Source: Hoplostethus atlanticus (Eukaryota; Chordata; Actinopteri; Trachichthyiformes; Trachichthyidae). Taken from it: a stretch of 64,000 nt of DNA. Made by a program: the position numbers and the translations under genes. Numbering within the stretch: position 1 is the stretch's first letter; each line of letters begins with the position of its first letter. The stretch is from positions 558,001-622,000 of the forward strand of contig JAXDDX010000043.1 in NCBI GenBank assembly GCA_034670405.1. Reading direction: 5' to 3'. Of the stretch, positions 56,054 through 64,000 are shown in pieces. Under the pieces are notes generated by a model that was not told where the DNA came from, did not search any database, and worked only from the letters and a program-made list of their open reading frames with translations.

Positions 56054-58946
56054 GTGGCCGAGGAGACCTATGGGAGAGATATTCCTGTGTTCCAAGGCGA
56101 CCCAGTCCCCTACAGGTCCTTCATTAGAGCTTTTGATCAAGCCATTGGCAGCAAGGCTGAGAGCAGCAGAGACAAGTTGTACTACTTGGAACAGTTTACC
56201 GGTGGGGAACCACAAGATCTTGTGCGCAGCTGTGAACACATGACACCAGACAGAGGCTATCTAGAAGCCAGAGCATTACTTCAGAAGCATTATAATGACG
56301 AACTGAAGATAGCCAGCGCCTACATAAATAAAGCTTTGAAGTGACTGCAGATCAAGTCTGAAGACAGGAAAGCACTGAACACCTATGCTCTCTTCCTGAT
56401 GGAAGATATTGAGTACGTGTATGAAATGGACAACCCTACAAATATGAGAGTTGTCATCTCAAAGCTTCCTTACAAGGTGAGAGAGAAGTGGAGGGGGACG
56501 GCTTTTGATGTTCAAGAAAGACTGGGAAGAAGTGCCAGGTTTACGGACTTGGTGAACTTCATTTACAGACAGGCACAAATTGCAAGTGACCCACTGTTCG
56601 TTATCATACTGGATAACAGCACAACTACTGAAGGAAGAAAAAAAGGTAATTCTGCAGACACAAAGACCCTGAAGTCTGTCAGGCAGAAGGGAAGCAGTTT
56701 TGCCACAGCTGTCACTCCTGCTGGAGAAGAAAAGGCACAGGACTCACATTCTAAGAAGAAGAGCTCAACCAAACCTGTCAACGCTTTCCAGAAACCCTGT
56801 TTGTTCTGCCAGAAGAACCACACTCTGGATTTGAGCAGTAACATCAGAGAACAGCAGTCGAAAGACAGAATTGAGTTTCTGAAATCTAGAGGCCTTTGCT
56901 TTGGATGTCTTATGCAGGGACACATTAGCAAAGACTGCAAGAAGAGTATGACGTGTCAAGAGTGTTCTCAGAGACACCCATGCATTCTACATGTCAAGAA
57001 AGAAGACCGCAACACTGAAGGTAAGAACATCTCAAGCGCTCTTGTGTCTCTCGAACAAGAAAGCTGTGGATACACCGGGGCTGGAGGAGAATGTATCCTT
57101 GTAATCATACCGGTGAATATCAAGTCCAAAAGAAGTGGGAAGACAGTGAAAACATACACTTTCATGGATCCAAGGAGTTCAGCGACCTTCTGTACCGAAG
57201 CTATCATGAATATCGGAGGCAGGAGGATGGAAATACTACTCCGTACTAGGGATGAGTTAGAATTTTCAAATTTTCGAATAGTCGTGCCAGTCTCCACATT
57301 CGATTTTCATGTCAGAGTCGGAAAAAAAATAATATTATTATTAGTAGTATTATTTATTTATTTTTAATGAATGGTTTAGTTACAACCTAAATATAGGCTA
57401 ATACTATTGTACTAATACTACTTCGGCGGCAGGACTTATCCTTATGCCCGGGTCACACTGGACGCGGAAGGAAAAGGAAGCGCCGCGATCGGCGCCGATC
57501 AAGCAAGCAGGAGTTTGATTGTTCACACGCCGATCTGTGCTGGTTTTCTCAATGTAGGGGTTTGGTGTTTCTCTCTCTCTGTCTCTCTCTCTCTCTCTCC
57601 CTCCATCTCTCTCTGTCTGATTGTGTGTGTGCCTGCTCGTCGCTTTCTCTCTCTCTCTCTCAATTCAAAGGGGCATGGGGCATACATTACATTACATTGC
57701 CAAAGCAAGTGTGAAATAAAAACAAAAAATGTACATACAATCTCTCTGTGTCTCTCTCGCTCTCTGTTTAGACACATAGACGGTAAAAGTTTAGACACAA
57801 CTGAGAAATATGTATATATATTGACTGGATATCCAACGCCATCATCAATCAGGGTGTTTTATTTTGAAATTTGTTATATTTTGGAAATTGATCGGATGCT
57901 CTATGCCGTTCCTGTGTCTGACTTCCTGCCCAGCTTGACACGATCGCTCACGAATCGAGAAAAATTAGACCAGACGCCGAAACGATCGCATGAAGTGCCT
58001 ATTTATGTGCAATACCCTTTGATTTTAATGATCCATTCTATTAAAAAGAATAACTGAATTTCATTTTTTTTTTTTCGTTGTTTTTTTTTGGGGGGGGGTC
58101 GAATATTCGAAATTCGGTCTTAAGAACAATAGACTATTCGAAAATGATTTTGGTCAGTCATGCACATCCCTACTCCGTACTATGGGCCAAGAGAAGCCAG
58201 TTCACAGCTACATCCTGTCAGACCTGGAAGTGTGTGGACTTGAAGCAAGGGTCTACGTTGATCTGCCAAAAGTCTTCACCCATAATGATATCCCTGTGAA
58301 GAAGGATAATATTCCCTTACAGGAAGATGTGAGGAGGTGGCCCTACTTGAAAGAAGTATGACTCCCACAGATGAAAGCAGAGATCAGCCTGTTGATAGGA
58401 ACCAATGCTCCAAAGGTGGGTGATTAACAGCCAAGGTGACGGACCCTACGCAGTCAAGACTGCCCTTGGTTGGGTAGTGAACAGACCTCTAAGAAGAAAA
58501 GAGGGCGATAAGTCAACTAATGGGTATTGGAGCAGCTACACAGCTAACCACATCTCTATAGTAAACATTGAATAACTGTTGGTCAAGCAGTACAACACAG
58601 ACTTCTCAGAACTCAGCTGTGAAGACACAGCGGCAATGAAGCTCATCAGTTCATGCAATCACAAAATCCTTACAGCTTGGTGATGGACACTACTGCATTG
58701 GTTTGCAATTGAGAAGTGAGACTACCAGATGCCAAACAACCGCTGCATAGCAGAGCAGCACGCTCAGTAGGAACCAAGGCCTTCATGAGGACTACACGGC
58801 TTTCATGAAAGGCATAATAGCAAAAGGCTACGCAGTGAGAGTGCCTGAAGAGCAGCTAAGCAGAGAAGATGGACGATTGTAGTACATACCTCACGATGGG
58901 GTTTACCACCCAAAGAACATGATGATTAATATAGTCTTTGATTGTA
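56054..58946 (+). pseudogene. BEL/Pao-type retrotransposon gag-protease-pol relic, split by a hAT element
   Basis: The frame opens at a non-ATG codon with text like the BEL gag (DUF1759) region, has one TGA at 56342, then is open through 57240. A zinc-knuckle GLCFGCLMQGHISKDC at about 56894-56940 precedes a CQECSQRHPC motif. A protease-like FMD-start segment (about 57163) has lost the usual glycine after the aspartate. The hAT insert 57247-58172 interrupts; the same frame resumes beyond it (VHSYILSDLEVCGL, then VFTHNDIPVK). Decay grows downstream, with several stops, and the start of the reverse transcriptase (HGVYHPK-like) is near 58895. No LTRs are visible. By family it is a retrotransposon; here it is inactive. 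Confidence 0.8.
57247..58172. mobile_element. 926-bp non-autonomous hAT element inserted in the BEL/Pao relic
   Basis: The 8-bp duplication CTCCGTAC (57239-57246, 58173-58180) is perfect. The ends are TAGGGATG...ATTTTCGAATAGTC and, in reverse complement, TAGGGATG...ATTTTCGAATAGTC with a few differences. The interior has CT microsatellites (57571-57660), a G-run and no transposase. Long frames across it are simple-sequence artefacts. Confidence 0.92.
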
Positions 58947-59233
58947 CAGTTACTAGACACTGCATACCCAGATAGGAGAGATACGTTCAGTTACTAGACG
59001 CTGCATACCCAGTTACTAGACACCACATACCCAGTTAGTAGACACCACATATCCAGTTAGTAGACACCACATATGTAGTTAGTAGACACCACATATCCAG
59101 TTACTAGACACCGCATACCCAGTTAGTAGACACTGCGTATCCAGTTAGCAGACACCACATACCCAGTTAGTAGACACCACATACCCAGTTATGAGAGATA
59201 CGTCCAGTTAACAAGACACCGCCTATCAAGTTA
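58947..59233 (+). repeat. 22-bp minisatellite, about 12 copies
   Basis: The unit is AGTTAGTAGACACCACATACCC with G/C and transition variants; two copies contain a gagagatacgt variant. It starts where the BEL/Pao reverse-transcriptase sequence breaks off. Confidence 0.92.
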
Positions 59234-59384
59234 TCCTGCTGGGTAGCGCAAGCTGTCCACTTGGTTAGCGCTGTGCTACCCAGTTGGGTTGGAGTGTTAT
59301 GCATGACAGCATCTATTTTATTTAATTGGTTTAATACTACTAAACTGGAAAAATATTTACATGGAATGGTTGAGTTATTCCAAT

Positions 59385-59640
59385 TTACTGAGTAATCCGA
59401 AATGTGTTGATGACATTGATAAGTGCTTTGATTGATTTACTTGGATTTTGTAGGCATAGTAGTACGTCATCTGCATATAGGCTGATTTTATGTAATATTT
59501 TATTGGTATTGATGCCTGTGATATTGTTGTTTTGGTGTATTGCAGCTGCTAATGGTTCGATGAAAAGAGCAAATAGTGAAGGTGAGAGTGGACATCCTTG
59601 TCTGGTGCCTCTGTGAAGTGTGAGTTTTGAGAGATTAGTT
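59385..59640 (-). pseudogene. L1-clade reverse-transcriptase fragment, open
   Basis: An uninterrupted minus-strand frame reads LHRGTRQGCPLSPSLFALFI, then EPLAAAIHQ, and the catalytic ISLYADDVLLCLQNP, ending at TAA (59385-59387). These are the L1 RT box B and YADD motifs in correct spacing. It is truncated at both ends and has no start codon. Confidence 0.85.
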
Positions 59641-59704
59641 TGTTAGTCATGATTGATGCGCTTGGTGTGCTGTAGAATGTTTTAATCCCTTGAACAATGA
59701 TTCT

Positions 59705-60085
59705 CCACAGACAAATTTTGCGGAAGGAAAGGAGGAAGGAGGATTATCACTTACCACAACACCAGAGATGCAGAAGAGGCTGCCAAAATTTCAGAGCAAT
59801 TCCAAAGAAATATCCAGATCCACCCTGGGGAAATGTCAAGCCCTCTGGAACAAACAGAGCCGCAGCACACAGTCTTCAGGCATCATCCAGGAAATACTTG
59901 GAATGCTGGTCATTCCAAATGCAACTCGCTGGAACTCCACCTACAACACCCTGGAGAGACTGAAGAGAATCACCACTGCAGGAGAAGGAGACCTGGATGA
60001 TGTGTGTGGAAGGCTTGAGGTACCTCGCTTCAAACAAGCAGAGAAGACGTTCATCAGTGAATATGTCACAGTAAATGTTATTAAT
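59705..60085 (+). pseudogene. hAT transposase fragment
   Basis: The + strand frame contains KCQALWNKQSRSTQSS, then VIPNATRWNSTYNTLERL, then a DDVCGRLEVPRFKQAEKTFI stretch ending EYVTVN. This central segment with the ATRWNST signature is typical of hAT (ZBED-like) transposases. The BED finger and the C-terminal dimerisation region are missing. Confidence 0.8.
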
Positions 60086-60204
60086 ATAGCAGTTTTGAAA
60101 CAAGTGTACAATATACTCTCAGCATGTGTTGTAGAACTATTGTTCAAGAGAATTTTGAGGTCATGTTAGAACATGAAATCTAATTTAAATGTTCAGATTC
60201 AATC

Positions 60205-60477
60205 ATCAAGTTCAAGACGTTTATTTGTCACATACACACACGGGGTGTGCAGTGAAATGTAAAAAGTGGCAATGCTCAACAGAAATGTGCAAAGGACAAA
60301 ATAACAGGTTCACACTATTTACAATAAAAAAGCAACACAATATTTACAATATTACAGTAAGAGCTCTATATAAAAAACAACACAATATTTACAGTAAGAG
60401 CACTTTGGAAATAAAAATATAGTAAAAAAGGGAAATCGTATGTATGTAATATAATATAAATTATGTGTAGTCGTTAC
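60205..60477 (-). repeat. 3' UTR of the LINE at 60478-63222
   Basis: It contains the fish LINE 3'-end phrase gtcacatacacacacggggt plus gtgcagtgaaatg, and two copies of an aacacaatatttaca unit. Confidence 0.55.
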
Positions 60478-63166
60478 CTAAGTGTGTGTGTGTGTGTGTG
60501 TGTGTGCATAAGAGGGCAGTGTGTGGGTCTTGGTGGGGGCCCTGGTGAGGTCGGAGTTCACAGTCCTGATGGCCTGAGGAAAGAAACTCCGTCTCAGTCT
60601 CTCTGTTTTGGCAGCGTGACTACGGAGGCGCTTGCCTGACCGCAGCAGCTGAAGCAGTCCGTTGTTGGGGTGGTGAGGATCCTTCATGATCCTGCAGGCT
60701 CTGGTTCTGCACCTCCTGGTGTATAAATCCTGCAGGGTGGGGAGTGTAGTTCCAATAGCCTTCCTGTCCTGAGCGGAGCTGTTGCCAAACCAGGCAGTGA
60801 TGCTTCCTGTCAGGATGCTCTCTACAGCTCCAGAGTAGAAGGACTGAAGGATCCTCTGGGAGACTTTAAATTTCCTCAGTTGCCTGAGGTGGTAAAGGCG
60901 CTGCCTCGCCTTTCTCACCAGAGTGTCAGTGTGTGTGGACCATGTGAGATCTTCGGTGATGTGGACTCCCAGGTATTTATACCTGCTCACCCTCTCCACA
61001 GTAGTCCCATTAATCCCCAATGGTGAGTACGTCCTCTGTTGTTGTGTCCTCCTAAAGTCCACAATCAGCTCCTTAGTTTTGGTGACATTCAAGAGGAGGC
61101 TGTTGTCCTGGCACCAGAGTGACAGATCAGCAACTTCCAGGTAGGCCTTCTCGTCGTTGTCGGAGATCAGGCCCACCACCACTGTGTCATCCACAAACTT
61201 GATGATGGAGTTGGAGCTGAACCTGGCCACACAGTCATGTGTGTACAGGGAGTACAGTAGGGGGCTGAGGACGCAACCCTGGGGGGATCCTGTGTTCAGG
61301 GTGAGGGGGTTGGAGGTGTGTCTACCCACCCTGATCACCTGGGGCCTGGCGGTCAGGAAGTCCAGGATCCAGGCACACAGGCGGGTGTTCAGTCCCAGCT
61401 CAATCAACTTGCCAGCCAGTCTGGTGGGGACTATGGTATTGAAAGCTGAACTATAATCAATGAACAGGAGTCTCACATAGCCCCCCTTCCGGCTGTCCAG
61501 ATGAGAGAGTGTGGTGTGCAGTACCTGGGAGACAGCATCATCCATGGATCTGTTTGGACGATAAGCAAACTGCAGCGGGTCCATGGAGCAGGGGAGGAAG
61601 GCGCAGATGTAGTCCTTTATCAGCCTCTCAAAGCATTTCATGACCACCGAGGTGAGGGCCACCGGTCGGTAGTCATTCAGGCATGCTGGAGAAGCATTCT
61701 TGGGCACAGGGACAATAGTGGATCTCTTGAAGCAGGCGGGGACCACAGACTCAGCCAGGGAGATGTTGAATATAGTGATGAACACTGGAGCTAGCTGATT
61801 AGCACAGGTCTTCAGTACTCGCCCAGATATGCCATCTGGACCAGCAGCTTTCCTGGTGTTCACCCTCGTCAGAGCCCTCCTCACACTGTGCTCGGTCACA
61901 GAGAGCGTGTGTTCATCCCCAGCGGTAGAACTCACTTCGGTTGCGCTAACAGTGATGTTGTTAGCCGGCGAGCTAGCGCTGTTGTTGCTAGCCTCAAACC
62001 GTGCATAAAATGAGTTCAGGTCGTCCGCTAGGGATGCGTCGGCACTCACAATTGCGGGGGGTCTGCCCTGGTAGTCGGTTATAGTCCGTAGCCCCTGCCA
62101 TAGGCGTCTGGTGTCGCGCTGCTCCATCTGCGACTCCACTCTGTCTTTACACCTCCTCTTGGCCTTCTTCACCGCCCTTCTCAGTCCATAGGACGCTGCC
62201 TTGTGCTCGTCCATGTTGCCGGATACAAGTTCGGAGTTATAGGCAGCAGTGCGGGCATTCAAAGCGTCGCGGATGGATCTATCAACCCACGGTTTTTGGT
62301 TAGGAAAGGACCTAACTTTTACCGTGGGGACGATGGTGTCCACTAGTGTTGCTATGAAGCTCGTTACTACTTCCGTAAACTCGCTGACGTCCCTGGAACT
62401 GGATTGGAACATGTCCCAGTCGACGTCACACAGAGCGTCCTGTAGCTCAGCCTCTGATTGGTCAGACCACCGCTTTACGTCCCTCGTCACTACCGCTTCC
62501 CGTGCTATCCTTTGTTTATACTCCGGTAGCAGGAAAATGGCGGCATGGTCTGATTTGCCGAACGGAGGGAGAGAGACAGCCTTGTAGCCTCTCTTGAACG
62601 GCGTATAGCAGTGGTCCAACGTTCTTTCCCCTCTGGTAGCACACGTAATGTGCTGATGAAAGTTCGGCATGACTTTTTTTAGGTTCGCCCTATTAAAGTC
62701 CCCAGCCACCACCATAGCCGCGTCGGGATGCTTGTTCTGATGCCGACATAACACATCATGTAGGTCCGATAGTGCTACGTCGGTGTCCGCTTGTGGTGGT
62801 ATGTAGACGGCTGTGGTGATGACCGAGCTGAACTCCCGGGGAAGGTAGAATGGACGGCATGAGATTGTCAGATGTTCCAGGTTCGACGAGCAGGAACGAG
62901 AAAGAGTCTTAATGTCATTGGGGTTGCACCACTTGTTGTTGGTCATGAAGCAAACCCCTCCACCCTTAGATTTGTCAGACTCTTCCGTTCTATCCGCACG
63001 GAAAACAGAGAAGGACTCGGTTGGGCATATGACTCGATCCGGCACCAGCGGGGTCAGCCATGTTTCCGTCAGACAAAAGATGTTACAATCCTGTAACATA
63101 CCAAGTACTGTGGTATTGAGGGGCGTCTGTACTGCTTGCCCATCAGTCAAGTAAAGGTATGGTAGC

Positions 63167-63222
<56 letters not shown>
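60478..63222 (-). CDS. LINE ORF2: endonuclease plus reverse transcriptase (jockey superfamily, L2/Rex1-like)
   Basis: A 914-codon frame with no stop. Residues 1 to about 18 are translated CA microsatellite and not genuine. Endonuclease motifs: TETW (52-55), GDFN (174-177), SDH (224-226). RT: FKRSTIVPVPKNA, NDYRPVALTSVVMKCFERL (516-534), LFIDYSSAFNTI with D589, [15 protein letters not shown], and FVDD (676-679), then [11 protein letters not shown] and YKYLGVHI. The first roughly 40 residues of the endonuclease domain are missing and replaced by the (CA)n tract, and the frame also ends in a second CA tract, so there is no native N- or C-terminus. FVDD instead of FADD/YADD keeps both aspartates. 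It is a long, little-decayed copy, probably young, but 5'-truncated. Confidence 0.9.
60481..60507. repeat. (GT)n microsatellite at the LINE ORF 3' end
   Basis: A GT run whose complement encodes the terminal His-Thr repeat of the LINE frame. Confidence 0.95.

Positions 63223-63224
<2 letters not shown>
63174..63224. repeat. (CA)n microsatellite at the LINE ORF 5' end
   Basis: About 24 CA units. Its complement gives the artefactual Cys-Val repeat at the N-terminus of the LINE frame. Confidence 0.97.
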
Positions 63225-63227
<3 letters not shown>

Positions 63228-63499
63228 CCTCGTACCCGAACCAGGGACGACCTTCCCTTTCCCTAACCCGGGAATCGTATCCAACCAGGGTTCAAATCCT
63301 CCCCTCCCTTCACACTCACACACACTGTTTAGCTGTGTTGTCTAGTTGTGTTGATGTATCAGCTAGGCAGGCTTGTACTGATATGGCAAGGCTAATGATA
63401 GGTCAAGGCTAGGATCAAGGTTAACCAAGGCTAGGGTAATGCTAGGTTGATAGCAGGCATTAGAAGGCGAGGGTAAAAGGGAGTTGTGAGGTGGTGGCA
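63225..63499. other. Unannotated spacer with degenerate AAGGCTAG words
   Basis: Several imperfect caaggctagg / aaggttaacc phrases at 63395-63450; nothing else recognised. Confidence 0.4.
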
Positions 63500-63800
63500 T
63501 AGAGGGGGGTGTTTCCAGGATGCTGGAATACACAGTTAAGCCTTCTTGAGGTGTCGTGGGCCTAACCTAAAGAAACATCGGTGAAGGAAGGTGCCCACTT
63601 GATAACTGGTGAATGGTGCCATCTGAGGAATGACTCTGTAGATCTATGACAGTGTAGCCTGATGTCTGCTATGGTGTTGCATCTGATGGTGGTTATATCA
63701 CTCGTTTGTTTTATTTTTTTAATCTGAATTGGGTTTACCTTGGATTATGGCACAAGGGATAGTAACATCTTGTCCTGTGTATTAATGAATGCTAAAGCTA
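63500..63800 (+). repeat. Dispersed repeat family A, copy 2
   Basis: Homologous by eye to 16440-16810 in the same orientation. It shows the same lack of coding potential or terminal structure. Confidence 0.65.
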
Positions 63801-64000
63801 GCTCAGGCTACTGACTGTTGTTAATAGTGCAGATGACAACTAGGGAAAGACCTAGTGACAGTATGAAAAGACAGCTGACAGGGGGAAATAGACCCCATTG
63901 GGGCTGCAATGGGTTAGCAACTCATTGCTGCAGTAGTAGTGGTTACACCCTACTTAGCTACAGACACAACTATGAGAAACACACCCCTAGAGTCTGCGAG

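Noticed and set aside
57515..58057. 180-codon + strand frame
   Set aside because: Lies wholly in the noncoding hAT insert and is built on CT-microsatellite translation (SLSLSL).
58947..59233. CRISPR-like array
   Set aside because: Tandem 22-bp units with no unique spacers in a eukaryotic genome; it is a minisatellite.
61157..61794. + strand frames opposite the LINE
   Set aside because: Antisense shadows of the reverse-transcriptase domain.
60478..63222. Taking the first methionine of the 914-codon frame as a real start
   Set aside because: The first 18 residues are Cys-Val repeats from a CA microsatellite, not part of the LINE protein.

Overview
The window is nuclear DNA from a ray-finned (most likely teleost) fish. 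The base composition is AT-rich and CA/GT, GA/CT and TA microsatellites are abundant. The only host gene I can name is split by introns. Most other recognisable sequence is decayed transposable elements of fish-typical families: jockey-superfamily LINEs, I-like LINE with RNase H, L1, Tc1/mariner, hAT, PIF/Harbinger, BEL/Pao and a Polinton-like relic. I see no bacterial-style operons and no CRISPR array.

The one confident host gene is neurturin (nrtn), a GDNF-family ligand, on the + strand. Its coding exons are 31559-31799, 37006-37142 and 41654-41944. Splice phases agree and give a 222-residue preproprotein with a signal peptide, a basic RRPKR cleavage site and seven cystine-knot cysteines. 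Its two introns hold many transposons. Intron 1 holds LINE fragments, one carrying an SGNH-esterase-like ORF1, and a small hAT MITE. Intron 2 holds a near-complete 2.9-kb PIF/Harbinger element with both genes; the transposase is frameshifted but the Myb/SANT-like partner is open.

Region by region: 1-8.5 kb has a MITE-like element, minus-strand LINE fragments and a possible but unproven host promoter/first exon near 4.7-5.8 kb. 8.8-13.2 kb has a LINE tail, a 5'-half Tc1 element, a TA-flanked MITE with 50-bp inverted ends, and a TTAA-flanked element with a TA-flanked IS630-like element nested in it. 13.2-20.8 kb is mostly unrecognised apart from small MITEs. 20.8-23.4 kb holds an orphan 121-codon ORF and a Polinton/adintovirus-type integrase fragment. 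25.2-28.3 kb is an I-like LINE interrupted by a tRNA-derived SINE and by a Tc1 deletion derivative. 28.3-31.5 kb is noncoding with a fold-back element. 31.5-43.8 kb is nrtn with its putative 3' UTR. 43.8-55 kb is mostly unannotatable sequence with dispersed repeats, a second Tc1 deletion derivative and an L1 fragment. 55.2-60.1 kb is a nest of hAT, BEL/Pao, minisatellite, L1 and hAT-transposase remnants. 60.2-63.2 kb is a long open LINE endonuclease/reverse-transcriptase frame on the minus strand.

Apart from nrtn signalling (GFRA/RET ligand), nothing here forms a working gene system. The biological story is layered transposon insertion, dated in several places by clean target-site duplications.
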